This document shows, in pieces, positions 51,586-61,823 of a stretch of 64,000 nt of DNA. The notes below the pieces were generated by a model, which saw only the letters and a program-made list of their open reading frames with translations, ran no database searches and was not told the DNA's origin. The translations under genes and the position numbers were made by a program. The stretch's first letter is position 1; the number at the start of each line of letters is the position of its first letter. This DNA is from Mangrovimonas futianensis (GTDB lineage: Bacteria; Bacteroidota; Bacteroidia; Flavobacteriales; Flavobacteriaceae), in contig NZ_JAJJNF010000006.1 of NCBI RefSeq assembly GCF_021245805.1, positions 124,001-188,000 on the forward strand. The letters run 5' to 3'.

Positions 51586-53796
51586 TTAGTTATCCACAAA
51601 TCTAATTAATAATTCTCTAACACTTTCAGGGTCTTTGACGTAATATTTGGCCTTGGTTTTTTTGAAACCTACTTTAACTGAGTATGAGGACTTTGGAAGA
51701 TCTTCAAACATGTATTCGTCGGTCCAATCATCACCTATGGCAAACACAAAATCATAAGGTGCTTTGTTAAGCCAGCGTGAAGAAGCACGTCCTTTGTTAA
51801 CACTACTGCTTTTTATTTCCATAACTTTATTACCGTTTAATACCGCCAAATCCCTATTGGAAATTAAGCTTGTTAACACGGTATTTAGTTCCATAGTCCT
51901 GATCTGGGCCAATTCTGGATCGGCTTTTCGGTAGTGCCAAGCTAAGGAGTATTTTTTCTTTTCTATAAAGGTTCCTGGGGTTCTATCTACAAAGGATTCT
52001 AGTATGGGCATGATGTTTTCCATCCAGTTTATTTTGATGCGTTCCAGCATTTCCCAATCTTTATTTTTGTCTTTGAGCCACACCCCATGGTCTGTGATGA
52101 GGTTGTATGGTTTGTTGCCAAACCAATTTTCAAAAGTTTCTTTGTCACGACCACTAATGATAATGATATCGGTATCGGGTAACTGATTTAATTTGTCCAG
52201 TAATTTGATGAGTTGCTCGTCTGGTTTGGCATCTTGTGGGTCGTTCTGAAAACCAGCCAAGGTGCCATCATAATCCAAAAAGAAAGCTCTTTTATTGGCT
52301 TTTTTAAAGTCGGCAATCATGGCATCTTGATTGGGTGTATCCATTTTTTTGGCTACAATGACCTCGCCCAGACTTTTAGTGGCATTTAGAGATTTCATGA
52401 ATTCGCTGGCCCATTTCTCTATACTATACCTTTGAAGTCGCTTTTGAAGAATTTTCATGCGTTTGTTTTGTTCTTCTAAGGGCATTTCAAGTGCAAATTT
52501 CAGGGTGTCTGCTATTTGTTCAAAATTATTGGGGTTGATCAATAAGGCTTCATTTAATTCTTTGGAAGCCCCAGCCATTTCACTTAATACCAAAACCCCG
52601 TCTTGATTCACTCTGGTAGCTATGTATTCTTTAGCTACGAGGTTCATACCATCACGAATGGGTGTAATAAGGGCCACATTAGATGAGGTATATAAATCGA
52701 TTAAATTATCAAAAGGCATGGATCTATAGAAATACCAAATAGGTGTCCAACTTACCGTTGCAAATTTACCGTTGATGCGCCCGACCAATTCGTCTGTTTC
52801 CCGTTTTAACTTCTGGTATTGCGGCACATCAGACCGCGAAGGTACGGCGAGCATGATGAGTCGAACTTTTTCTTTGAACTGTGGGTATTTGTTGAGGAAA
52901 TACTCAAAGGCACGGATGCGGTTTGGAATTCCTTTGGTGTAATCCATACGGTCTATGGATAGGATCATTTTTGTGTCTTCTCCTGCCTGGATGTGATCAT
53001 CTAACCGCTTTTGGAGTTCTGATTTTTCATCCTCACTTTGATTGAGTTGTATGTTGGCCGCATCATAAAATTTGTTGTAATCTATTCCCATGGGGAAGGA
53101 GTCTACCTTCACAACCCGGTCATGATAAGATACCTCATTGAACTGGACATCCAAACGTAAAATTCGTTTGACCGAACTTAAAAAATGTCTTTCATAATCA
53201 TAGGTATGGAATCCTAAGAGGTCTGAACCTAGCATACCGTGTAATAATTCTTCACGCCATGGGAAGGTTCTAAAGATTTCGTAAGAGGGATAGGGGATAT
53301 GTAAGAAGAAGCCAATGGTTGAGTTTGGTTTCTTGTCTTTGATTAATTTGGGGAGCAATAGTAATTGGTAGTCGTGTACCCAAACATTGTCTCCGTCTTC
53401 AATGTGTTCGAGAACAACATCAGCAAACTTTTGATTCACTTTTTTGTAGGCTTCCCATTGCTCACTATCAAACTCTGTATATTCTAAAAAATAATGAAAA
53501 AGAGGCCAAAGGGTTTTGTTGCTGAAACCGAAATAAAATTTATCGATATCATCTTGATTTAACGGAACTCGGGCGCATTTGGCATTGGCCAGTTCCTTTT
53601 CAACTTCTTGCGTTAAGTCCTCTGTCAATTCTTCTTCTGTTAGGCCAGACCACCCAATCCAAATTCCGTCGCCCTCCTCATGAATTGATTTTAATCCTGT
53701 GGCCAAACCACCCACACTGGGCTTGACGTTCAATTGATTATCTTCTAGTTTGATTTGTAAAGGAAGTCGGTTGGAAATGATAATGGTTTTATTCAT
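51586..53796 (-). CDS. otsA: trehalose-6-phosphate synthase/phosphatase fusion
   Basis: A 736-aa fusion. Residues 1-470 are a GT20 synthase (IIISNRLPLQ, GGLATGLKS, VHDYQLLLLPKLI, DRMDYTKGIPNRI, DGMNLVAKEY); residues 490-736 are a HAD-type phosphatase with FLDYDGTLAGF, IISGRDKETFENWF and AIGDDWTDEYMF. It makes trehalose from UDP-glucose and glucose-6-phosphate. The frame extends upstream to 53883, but ATG 53796 (MNKTIIISNRLP) is the family start. Divergent from GH15 over an 80-bp spacer. Confidence 0.94.
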   Translation of the reverse strand: MNKTIIISNRLPLQIKLEDNQLNVKPSVGGLATGLKSIHEEGDGIWIGWSGLTEEELTEDLTQEVEKELANAKCARVPLNQDDIDKFYFGFSNKTLWPLFHYFLEYTEFDSEQWEAYKKVNQKFADVVLEHIEDGDNVWVHDYQLLLLPKLIKDKKPNSTIGFFLHIPYPSYEIFRTFPWREELLHGMLGSDLLGFHTYDYERHFLSSVKRILRLDVQFNEVSYHDRVVKVDSFPMGIDYNKFYDAANIQLNQSEDEKSELQKRLDDHIQAGEDTKMILSIDRMDYTKGIPNRIRAFEYFLNKYPQFKEKVRLIMLAVPSRSDVPQYQKLKRETDELVGRINGKFATVSWTPIWYFYRSMPFDNLIDLYTSSNVALITPIRDGMNLVAKEYIATRVNQDGVLVLSEMAGASKELNEALLINPNNFEQIADTLKFALEMPLEEQNKRMKILQKRLQRYSIEKWASEFMKSLNATKSLGEVIVAKKMDTPNQDAMIADFKKANKRAFFLDYDGTLAGFQNDPQDAKPDEQLIKLLDKLNQLPDTDIIIISGRDKETFENWFGNKPYNLITDHGVWLKDKNKDWEMLERIKINWMENIMPILESFVDRTPGTFIEKKKYSLAWHYRKADPELAQIRTMELNTVLTSLISNRDLAVLNGNKVMEIKSSSVNKGRASSRWLNKAPYDFVFAIGDDWTDEYMFEDLPKSSYSVKVGFKKTKAKYYVKDPESVRELLIRFVDN

Positions 53797-53876
53797 TGAA
53801 TGTATATCTTGGTTTAAAGAATAGATTTTCGTTAATTTAAAGAAAAAATAGCTGTTAACCTCATAAAACATAAGAA

Positions 53877-55679
53877 TTGACAAATAATTTAGATTATGGA
53901 ATTATAGGAAATTGTAGAAGTGCCGCTTTAATTTCAAAAACAGGATCTATCGATTGGTGTTGTTTGCCTGAGTTTGATTCTTCTTCGGTTTTTGCCAAAT
54001 TATTGGATGACCAGATTGGAGGAAGTTTTGAGCTGGAAGTAGATGATAGTTATAGTATTAGTCAGTACTATTTGGACGGAACCGCCATACTGGTAACTAA
54101 ATTTAGCAATGGGATAGATGTTTTTGAAGTTCATGACTTCATGCCACGATATTATAAACACAATGGCACTTACAATGCCCCACCAGAAATAGTTAGATAT
54201 TTTAATAGAGTATCGGGGAAACCCACTTTTAGGGTGAAATACCAACCTAAATTAGAGTATGCCAAGGGAGAAACCAAAACCTATGTCAAAGATGATTTTA
54301 TAGTGAGTTTGACCTATGGTGAAAAATTTGACACCCTTTTCCTGTATACCAATTTCAACAAGGAGGAAGTTGTTAATGGTGATGAGATATCCTTGATGGA
54401 AGATGGTTATTTCTTGATGGGGTATAATGAAAAGATTTTTGAAACGTCTACTGAAAAGATGTTTTTGGAGCATCAAAGGACTAAAGTGTATTGGTTGAAT
54501 TGGCTTGACGTTACTCCAAAATTTAACCTATATCAAAAAGAAATATTACGAAGTGCTATGACCTTAAAGCTTTTGACTTATGATAAGTCAGGGGCGGTTC
54601 TGGCAGCAGCCACCACTTCCTTGCCCGAAACCATAGGAGAAGTAAGGAATTGGGATTATCGATTTTGTTGGATACGAGATGCCTCCATGGTAATTAAGGT
54701 GGTTTCCCAATTGGGTCATAAAAATATAGCTAAAAGGTATTTGAAGTTTATTATTGATCTAATACCAGATAAAGATGAGAAGCTTCAAATCATGTACGGA
54801 ATCAATAAAGAAAAGATTCTAACCGAATACAGTCTGGATCATTTAGATGGTTACCAAGGTTCTAAACCAGTAAGAGTCGGAAACGCTGCTTACAAACAGA
54901 AACAAAACGATATCTATGGTATTTTGATGGATGTCATTTACCAGCAATTTGTCAATTTCTCGATGGATATTGAGAACACCGAGGAGTTGTGGACCATCAC
55001 TAAAGGCATTGTTTGGGTGGTTAATAAACACTGGCGTGAACCAGATAAAGGGATTTGGGAATTTAGAGCAGAAGACAGGCATTTTACTTTTTCAAAAATA
55101 TTGTGCTGGACTGCAGTGGACAAAGCCATCAAGGTTGCTGAGATTTTAGGCAAATCCAGAAAAATAACGAAGTGGAAGTTGATTGAGTCTGAAATTCGAG
55201 AAGACATTATGGCCAATGCTTGGAACAATGAGGTGAAAGCCTTTACGCAATCTTATGGTTCTAAGGATTTGGACGCTTCAGTTTTATTGATGGAATCTTA
55301 TGGGTTTATTGATGCTAGAGACCCTAAATATGTGAGTACGGTAAATGCTATAGAACGTGAATTAAGTAACGACGGACTTTTATACCGCTATAAAAACCAA
55401 GATGATTTTGGACTCCCTTCATCTTCCTTTACGATTTGTACCTTTTGGTTTATCAACAGTTTATTTAAAATAGGAGAGGTGCAGAAGGCTAAAAAGCTGT
55501 TTGATAAATTGTTGTCTTATAGCAATCATTTGGGCTTGTTTAGTGAGGATATCGATTTTAAAACTAAGCGCTTGTTGGGTAATTTCCCGCAGGCCTATTC
55601 CCATTTGGCACTCATAGAAACAGCCATCAATCTTTCTTCCACCACAGAGGAGGAGCGGATTAAGGAGACGATAGGGTAG
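53877..55679 (+). CDS. GH15 family glycoside hydrolase (glucoamylase/trehalase type)
   Basis: A 600-aa protein with the GH15 start LDYGIIGNCRSAALISKTGSI, then EVRNWDYRFCWIRDASMV and, toward the C-terminus, SFTICTFWFINSLFKIGEV and FPQAYSHLALI. GH15 enzymes release glucose from alpha-glucans or cleave trehalose; beside a trehalose synthase fusion, trehalase action is likely but unproven. The start is TTG (53877), as an in-frame TAA lies at 53871 and no ATG precedes the conserved N-terminus. Confidence 0.88.
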   Translation: MTNNLDYGIIGNCRSAALISKTGSIDWCCLPEFDSSSVFAKLLDDQIGGSFELEVDDSYSISQYYLDGTAILVTKFSNGIDVFEVHDFMPRYYKHNGTYNAPPEIVRYFNRVSGKPTFRVKYQPKLEYAKGETKTYVKDDFIVSLTYGEKFDTLFLYTNFNKEEVVNGDEISLMEDGYFLMGYNEKIFETSTEKMFLEHQRTKVYWLNWLDVTPKFNLYQKEILRSAMTLKLLTYDKSGAVLAAATTSLPETIGEVRNWDYRFCWIRDASMVIKVVSQLGHKNIAKRYLKFIIDLIPDKDEKLQIMYGINKEKILTEYSLDHLDGYQGSKPVRVGNAAYKQKQNDIYGILMDVIYQQFVNFSMDIENTEELWTITKGIVWVVNKHWREPDKGIWEFRAEDRHFTFSKILCWTAVDKAIKVAEILGKSRKITKWKLIESEIREDIMANAWNNEVKAFTQSYGSKDLDASVLLMESYGFIDARDPKYVSTVNAIERELSNDGLLYRYKNQDDFGLPSSSFTICTFWFINSLFKIGEVQKAKKLFDKLLSYSNHLGLFSEDIDFKTKRLLGNFPQAYSHLALIETAINLSSTTEEERIKETIG

Positions 55680-55713
55680 TATTTAAAATTGTCCCCATTA
55701 TTAATAGTTACTT

Positions 55714-58197
55714 ATGAATTATTTAAAACAACTGACGGATAAGTTTCTTTTCATGTCAGTAATAGGGATGTCCTTTTTAGGATGCTCATCAAAAATTGAA
55801 GAGGTTAAACCTATTGAGAGCCCTTACAAATTATGGTATCAACAACCAGCAGAAATTTGGGAGGAAGCCCTTCCCATTGGTAATGGAAGACTTGGGGCCA
55901 TGGTTTTTGGGGGAATTGGCACAGAAACCATACAATTTAATGAGGAAACCGTGTGGGCAGGAGAGCCTGGGAACAATGTGCTTCCAGAAATAAGAGAGTA
56001 CTTGCCTGAAATACGTCAATTAATTTTTGAAGAGAGGTATGAAGAAGCGTAACAATTAGCAAATACTTATTTGCCAAGACGCGCTACTTCAGACATGAAT
56101 TATGGGATGTGTTATCAACCTGTGGGGAATCTAAAAATGGTTTTTCCAGATAGTGTTCAAATAGATGATTATTACAGAGATTTGGACATCTCAAAGGCTG
56201 TTAGCCATGTTAGGTATAAAGCTGGGGATGTTACCTATACGAGGAAATACATAGCTTCTTTAGGAGATGATATTATGGCTGTGGAAATTTCAGCTGATAA
56301 GCCCTCTGCTATATCATGTACCTTGTCAATGAATAGTCCGCATGAGCACCAAGAAGTTGAAGTCAAGAATAAAGAAATTTGGTTGCAAGGAACGAGTAGT
56401 GATTATGAAAACAAAAAGGGAAAGGTCGCTTTTACCACCATTGTTAAACCCAAAGTTTATGGTGGTAATTTACAGGCAACGGATAGTTCCTTGGTGATTT
56501 CGGGAGCTGATCGACTCGTTGTTTTTTTATCGGTTGGAACGAACTTTAAATCCTATAATGAACTTTCCAATGATCCAGATAATATTGCGAGTACTAAATT
56601 AAATGCTGCCTATAAGAAACGGTTTGATGAGCTAGAACAATCCCATGTTAGTACCTATAAAAACTATTTTGATCGTGTAGCGATTGATTTAGGAGAAACC
56701 GATTCCATTAAAAACCCAACAGACGTCAGGTTAAAGGATTTTAGTAAGGGCGATGATCCCCAGATGGTAGCCTTATATTACCAATTCGGAAGATATCTTT
56801 TAATCTCTAGTTCCCAACCTGGTACACAAGCTGCCAATTTACAAGGAATTTGGAATCATTTGTTACGCCCTTCTTGGGATAGTAAATATACGGTGAACAT
56901 TAACACAGAAATGAATTATTGGCTTGCTGAACCTACTCATTTGCCTGAGTTGCATGAACCACTGTTCGATTTAATCGAGGATGTTTCCAAAACGGGACAA
57001 GAATCTGCAAGGGATATCTATGGCGCTCGAGGTTGGAACATGCATCATAATACTGATTTATGGCGTATTACAGGTGTTGTAGATGGTGGGTATTACGGTT
57101 TATGGCCTATGGGTGGCGCTTGGTTGAGTCAGCATATTTGGTATCACTATTTATATAGCGGAGACGAAGCTTTTTTAAAGGAGAAGTATCCTATTTTAGA
57201 AGGAGCAGCTTTATTTCTTGAGGATATATTGGTAAAAGAACCAAAAAATGGTTGGCTAGTAGTGAGTCCTTCCATGTCTCCAGAAAATACGCATCACAGT
57301 GGCGTTACCATAGCTGGAGGAACCACTTTGGATAACCAATTGGTTTACGATGTATTTAGTAATGTCATTCAGGCTTCTGATGTTTTAGGGGTTGACAAAA
57401 CCTATGCCGATAGCTTAAGAGAGAAGTTAAAACAATTGGCTCCTATGCAGGTTGGTAAATGGGGGCAATTGCAAGAATGGATGGAGGATTGGGATCGCCC
57501 AGGTGATAATCACCGCCATGTTTCACATTTGTATGGCCTGTATCCTTCCAACCAAATATCTGCTTATCACTCACCAGCCTTATTCACGGCTGCCAAGACT
57601 TCCTTGGAAGCTAGAGGAGATGAATCTACAGGATGGTCTATGGGGTGGAAAGTGAATCTTTGGGCGCGATTGTTGGATGGCAACCATGCTTATAAACTCA
57701 TAAAGGACCAATTGACGCCTTCTATTCAAGCAGATGGGACTCAAAAAGGAGGTACTTACCCTAATTTATTTGATGCGCATCCACCTTTCCAAATTGATGG
57801 AAACTTTGGATGTACTTCTGGTATTACCGAAATGTTGTTGCAAAGCCATGACGATGCTATTCATTTGTTGCCTGCATTGCCTGATACTTGGGAGGAGGGG
57901 CATATTTCTGGTTTAAGAACCCGAGGTGGTTTTGAAGTTGACTTGAAATGGAAGCATGGGAAACTAAACCAAGCCACTATTAAGTCAACCATAGGGGGAA
58001 CCTGTAGAATCCGATCCTATGTGGCTTTAAAAGGCCAGGGTTTGAAACCAGCAGAAGGAAGTCATCCTAACACCTTGTTACATAGTAGAGCCAATTCATT
58101 TCCAGAAGATGTTTTGGTGGAGAATTTGAAAAAGGTCTATGAGTATGATGTACAGACTGAAGAAGGAGATGTTTTAATTCTGGAGGTTATTCAATAA
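55714..58197 (+). pseudogene. GH95 alpha-L-fucosidase-like gene broken by an in-frame stop
   Basis: The frame from ATG 55714 is open to a TAA at 56050-56052 and continues in the same frame to 58197. The two pieces join as one GH95 protein of about 827 codons: lipobox FLGC, LPIGNGRLGAMVFGG, the broken REIRQLIFEERYEEA*QLANTYLP region, then NLQGIWNHLLRPSWDSKY, TEMNYWLAEPTHLPELHEP, GARGWNMHHNTDLW and SMSPENTHHS. GH95 removes fucose or galactose from glycans. The stop sits where the family usually has a charged or Gln codon; everything else looks intact, so the change is recent, a read-through or a sequencing error. Translation could restart at TTG 56071. Confidence 0.88.
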
Positions 58198-58237
58198 ATT
58201 TTCAGAAAGTAACTTTTTCAGTGCCACATAAAATAAC

Positions 58238-58265
58238 AAAAGCCAACTCAAAGGAGTTGGCTTTT
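58238..58265. terminator. bidirectional terminator between the GH95 and fadE genes
   Basis: AAAAGCCAACTC (58238-58249) and GAGTTGGCTTTT (58254-58265) form a perfect 12-bp stem with a 4-nt loop and A/T tracts on both sides, suited to two convergent genes. Confidence 0.88.
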
Positions 58266-58291
58266 TACTTGGATTCATCATAAGACTCTTG

Positions 58292-60094
58292 TTAAAAACA
58301 ATACTGGTTTTCGCTTTTAACTTTTTCAGCAATCCTATTTCTTAAATCAACCACATTAGGCATGTTGGTGTATTTGGTAAAACGTTTTAAGCCCATAAGC
58401 ATCATGCGTTGTTCGTCACCTTCTGCAAAGGACACAATACCTTCCTTGGCATTTTTGATGGTAATTTCCACAGCATTATATAGGTATAGTTGTGCCATGG
58501 CAATTTGTTCTTTTTGGGAGTCTGCTCCAAATCGTTTGGCATTCTTTTCAGCACGCAAAATACCAGATTCTGCCATATAGATTTCGATAAGAATGTTTGA
58601 TGCAGCCATCATCAATTGTTGGTGTTGCTCTAAATCGGGTCCGAATTTTTGAACCGCCGCTCCAGCAACCATTAGGAAGACTTTCTTTAAGTTGGCCAAT
58701 ACGGCTTTTTCTTCTGAAAATAATTCAGAGTAATCAGGTGTGTCAAATGACGGAATACCCATCAACTCTTCCTGAACTTTCATGGCTGGACCCAATAAAT
58801 CTACATGACCTTTCATGGCCTTTTTAACTAACATCCCTACAGAAAGCATGCGGTTAATTTCATTGGTTCCTTCATAAATCCGGGCAATTCTAGCATCTCT
58901 CCAAGCGGCTTCCATAGGGGTATCTTCAGAGAATCCCATACCTCCAAAAATTTGGATGCCTTCATCGGCGCAATTTTGAACATCCTCAGAAACGGCCACT
59001 TTTAAAATGGAACATTCAATGGCGTATTCTTCAACACCTTTCAATTCGGCTTCCTGATGGGAGTTACCAGCTTGTAAACGTAAGCCAATGCGGTCTTCAA
59101 TATTTTTAGCAGCTCTGTATGAGGCAGCTTCCCCAACATAGGCATTGGTTGCCATTTCGGCTATTTTGGCTTTGATAGCACCAAAATCTGAAATTGGTGT
59201 TTTAAATTGTTTACGCTCGTTAGCATATTGTACCCCAGTTGTAGTGATCCGTCTTTGCGAATCTAAACATGCTGCGGCCAATTTAATACGACCAATGTTC
59301 AAAGCATTCATGGCAATTTTAAAGCCTTCACCGCGACCAGCCAACATGTTTTCAACTGGTACTTTAGTATCATTGAAAAAGACCTGTCTGGTAGATGATG
59401 CACGTATACCCAGTTTGTGTTCCTCTTCTCCCAAGGTAATACCATTTTCAGGATTGTTTTCTACTATAAACCCGGTGATGTACTTGTCGTCTTCAATTCT
59501 TGCAAAGACTATGAACATGTTACAAAAGCCAGCATTGGAGATCCACATTTTTTGTCCGTTAATCAGGTAATGTTTCCCATCCTCGGACAATGTAGCGGTC
59601 GTTTTACCAGAATTAGCATCACTTCCGGCACCTGGTTCTGTAAGGCAATAGGCACCAAACCATTCCCCAGTAGCTAATTTGGGTACGTATTTTTGTTTTT
59701 GTTCTTCAGTACCATACAAGGTAATCGGCATGGTTCCAATTCCTGTATGGGCTCCAAAGGCCGTACTAAAGGAACCGGTTCCACTAGAGATGTAGTCACA
59801 GACTAACATGGTAGATACAAAGCCCATACCCATTCCGCCATATTCCTCTGGGACAGCAACACTTAAAAAGCCCATTTCTCCAGCTTTTTTCATGCATTGC
59901 TCAGTAAACGCATAGTCTTTGTTTTCAAAACGGTCTCTGTTTGCAATAATTTCGCGGTCATTGAATTCCTTTACGGATTCTTTCATCATTTGTTGCTCCT
60001 CGGTAAAATCTTCAGGAGTGAATACAACTTCACAAAGGGTTTCTTTGACCAAAAATTGGCCGCCTCTTAAAATATCTTTTTCTGTAGTTTCCAT
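58292..60094 (-). CDS. fadE: acyl-CoA dehydrogenase
   Basis: A 600-aa flavoenzyme: N-terminal helical domain (TEEQQMMKESVKEF), GEWFGAYCLTEPGAGSDA (FAD/substrate loop), YLINGQKMWISNAGFCNMF, RIEDDKYITGFIVE, then LNIGRIKLAAACL, IQIFGGMGFSEDTPMEAAWRD and a helical C-terminal extension of ~150 residues as in FadE of Bacillus. It makes the trans-2-enoyl-CoA in beta-oxidation. Last gene of the fadNAE operon. Start ATG at 60094. Confidence 0.92.
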   Translation of the reverse strand: METTEKDILRGGQFLVKETLCEVVFTPEDFTEEQQMMKESVKEFNDREIIANRDRFENKDYAFTEQCMKKAGEMGFLSVAVPEEYGGMGMGFVSTMLVCDYISSGTGSFSTAFGAHTGIGTMPITLYGTEEQKQKYVPKLATGEWFGAYCLTEPGAGSDANSGKTTATLSEDGKHYLINGQKMWISNAGFCNMFIVFARIEDDKYITGFIVENNPENGITLGEEEHKLGIRASSTRQVFFNDTKVPVENMLAGRGEGFKIAMNALNIGRIKLAAACLDSQRRITTTGVQYANERKQFKTPISDFGAIKAKIAEMATNAYVGEAASYRAAKNIEDRIGLRLQAGNSHQEAELKGVEEYAIECSILKVAVSEDVQNCADEGIQIFGGMGFSEDTPMEAAWRDARIARIYEGTNEINRMLSVGMLVKKAMKGHVDLLGPAMKVQEELMGIPSFDTPDYSELFSEEKAVLANLKKVFLMVAGAAVQKFGPDLEQHQQLMMAASNILIEIYMAESGILRAEKNAKRFGADSQKEQIAMAQLYLYNAVEITIKNAKEGIVSFAEGDEQRMMLMGLKRFTKYTNMPNVVDLRNRIAEKVKSENQYCF

Positions 60095-60106
60095 AATGTT
60101 TTAATT

Positions 60107-60140
60107 TGAGAGAAGAGAGTATAGAATATAGAGAATAGAC
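60107..60140 (-). repeat. inverted-repeat arm, 3' side of the four-helix-bundle gene
   Basis: GAGAGAAGAGAGTATAG, GAGAATAGAC. Its reverse complement aligns with 60510-60538 (GTCTATTTTCTCTATTC), and it is nearly identical to 61747-61780. Confidence 0.7.
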
Positions 60141-60142
60141 TA

Positions 60143-60493
60143 CTAGTTAAGACCATTTTGGAAACCCATGGTCATTCTTTGAAATTCTTCTATTTTCTCT
60201 TCAAGTGTGGTTAATGTTTTTTTATTAATATAATTTCTATGGTGAGCAATTAATAGTTGGGTGCTAAGTTCGAAGGACGAACCGAGTGCTATATCCAAAT
60301 AATTACTAAATGACTTATTACTTTTTGCCGAACCTTCTGCTATATTACTGGGCATAGAAACCGAACTTCGGCTTATTTGAGATGCTAGGGCATAACGCTC
60401 GTGCTTAGGAAAATCAACTAAAATATTAGAAATGGTATTTGCAATTTCTAATCCCATCTGCCAAATCTTAAGATTTTTATAGTTGTGTCTCAT
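60143..60493 (-). CDS. four-helix-bundle protein (23S rRNA IVS/S23 family)
   Basis: A 116-aa protein of the S23/Avd-like four-helix-bundle family: YKNLKIWQMGLEIANTIS, FPKHERYALASQISRSSVS, SNIAEGSAKSNKSFSNYLD, ALGSSFELSTQLLIAHH. Such genes are often within 23S rRNA intervening sequences or stand alone in Bacteroidota. Here it lies in the fadA-fadE spacer, same strand, enclosed by imperfect inverted repeats. Its function is unknown; the fold binds nucleic acid in related proteins. Start ATG at 60493. Confidence 0.88.
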   Translation of the reverse strand: MRHNYKNLKIWQMGLEIANTISNILVDFPKHERYALASQISRSSVSMPSNIAEGSAKSNKSFSNYLDIALGSSFELSTQLLIAHHRNYINKKTLTTLEEKIEEFQRMTMGFQNGLN

Positions 60494-60509
60494 AAGGTTT
60501 AAGAGTCAA

Positions 60510-60538
60510 GTCTATTTTCTCTATTCTTTTTTCTCTAC
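60510..60538 (-). repeat. inverted-repeat arm, 5' side of the four-helix-bundle gene
   Basis: GTCTATTTTCTCTATTC, TTTTTTCTCTAC; complements the arm at 60107-60140 so that the two arms bracket the gene. Confidence 0.7.
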
Positions 60539-60544
60539 TCCTCC

Positions 60545-61735
60545 TTAGGATAGAAATTCAAAAATCCCACAAGCTCCTTGACCTGTTCCCACACACATGG
60601 TTACAGCGCCATATTGGCCTTTCATATTTCGTTTTCTCATTTCATCAAGTAATTGAACAGTCAATTTAGCACCAGTACATCCCAATGGATGTCCCAAAGC
60701 AATGGCTCCACCATTTACGTTGACGATATCGCTATTTAAGTCAAGTTCTCTTATGACTGCCAACGATTGGGACGCAAAAGCTTCATTTAACTCTATCAAA
60801 CCTAAATCATCTTGTTTTAGACCTGCTTGTTTTAAGGCTTTTGGAATGGCCTTAACTGGACCAATCCCCATAATTCTAGGTTCCACACCAGCTGCAGCAT
60901 AATTGACCAAACGAGCAATAGGTTCTAGATTGAGTTCTTTAACCAGTTCTTCGCTCATAATCATCACAAAAGCAGCGCCATCACTCATTTGTGATGAGTT
61001 TCCTGCCGTCACACTTCCATTGGCCGCAAATACTGGACGTAATTTTCCTAAAACGTCTAAACTGGTATCGGCTCTTGGGCCTTCATCTTTTGTAACCGTA
61101 TAATTTTTTGTAGCTTTCTTGCCATTGTCATCTAGGAATACATGTTCCACGTCTATGGGAACAATTTGATCCTGAAACCGGTTCTCAGCCTGTGCTTTTA
61201 AAGCTTTTTGGTGTGAATGGTAAGCGAATTCATCCTGGTCTTCACGCGAAACCTTAAATTCATTGGCAACGGCTTCGGCTGTCAGTCCCATTCCCCAATA
61301 GTAATCTTCATGGCCAGCTTTAGCGGCTTTATAATCGGGTACGGGTTTGTAACCTCCCATAGGGATGTAACTCATGCTTTCAACACCACCGGCAATAATA
61401 CAATCGGCCATTCCTGCCTGAATCTTAGCAGTTGCGATTCCAATGGTTTCAATTCCAGATGCGCAGTATCTATTTACGGTCACCCCTGGAACGTCTTCAA
61501 TTTGTAAGCCCATGAGCGAAATCAAACGTCCCATATTAAGACCCTGTTCTGCTTCTGGCATCGCATTACCAACAATGACATCATCAATGCGGGTTTTATC
61601 AAAATTAGGAAGCTTGTCCATCATAAATTGAATGGTTTCTGCCGCCAATTCATCTGGCCTTTTGAATCGGAAAACCCCTCGAGGAGCTTTACCTACGGCC
61701 GTTCTATATCCTTTTACTATATATGCTGTTTTCAT
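60545..61735 (-). CDS. fadA: acetyl-CoA acyltransferase (3-ketoacyl-CoA thiolase)
   Basis: A 396-aa thiolase: start MKTAYIVKGYRTAVGKAPRG, nucleophile Cys in VNRYCASGIETIG, VNVNGGAIALGHPLGCTGAK with the conserved His, and catalytic C-terminal Cys in MCVGTGQGACGIFE. It cleaves 3-ketoacyl-CoA to acetyl-CoA and a shortened acyl-CoA. It lies 86 bp after fadN, in a spacer with a copy of the inverted-repeat arms. Start ATG at 61735. Confidence 0.94.
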   Translation of the reverse strand: MKTAYIVKGYRTAVGKAPRGVFRFKRPDELAAETIQFMMDKLPNFDKTRIDDVIVGNAMPEAEQGLNMGRLISLMGLQIEDVPGVTVNRYCASGIETIGIATAKIQAGMADCIIAGGVESMSYIPMGGYKPVPDYKAAKAGHEDYYWGMGLTAEAVANEFKVSREDQDEFAYHSHQKALKAQAENRFQDQIVPIDVEHVFLDDNGKKATKNYTVTKDEGPRADTSLDVLGKLRPVFAANGSVTAGNSSQMSDGAAFVMIMSEELVKELNLEPIARLVNYAAAGVEPRIMGIGPVKAIPKALKQAGLKQDDLGLIELNEAFASQSLAVIRELDLNSDIVNVNGGAIALGHPLGCTGAKLTVQLLDEMRKRNMKGQYGAVTMCVGTGQGACGIFEFLS

Positions 61736-61746
61736 GTTTTATTTTT

Positions 61747-61823
61747 TGAGAGAAGAGAGAATAGAAAAGAGAAAATAGACGTCCTCAAAAATCTCTATTC
61801 TATGTTCTTTATTCTATTTTCTA
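61747..61823 (-). repeat. inverted repeat in the fadN-fadA spacer (no gene inside)
   Basis: The arm 61747-61780 (GAGAGAAGAGAGAATAG, GAAAATAGAC) is nearly identical to 60107-60140. It pairs with 61792-61823 (TCTCTATTCTATG, ATTCTATTTTCT) around an 11-nt loop. This is the same structure that brackets the four-helix-bundle gene, but empty. Confidence 0.7.
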
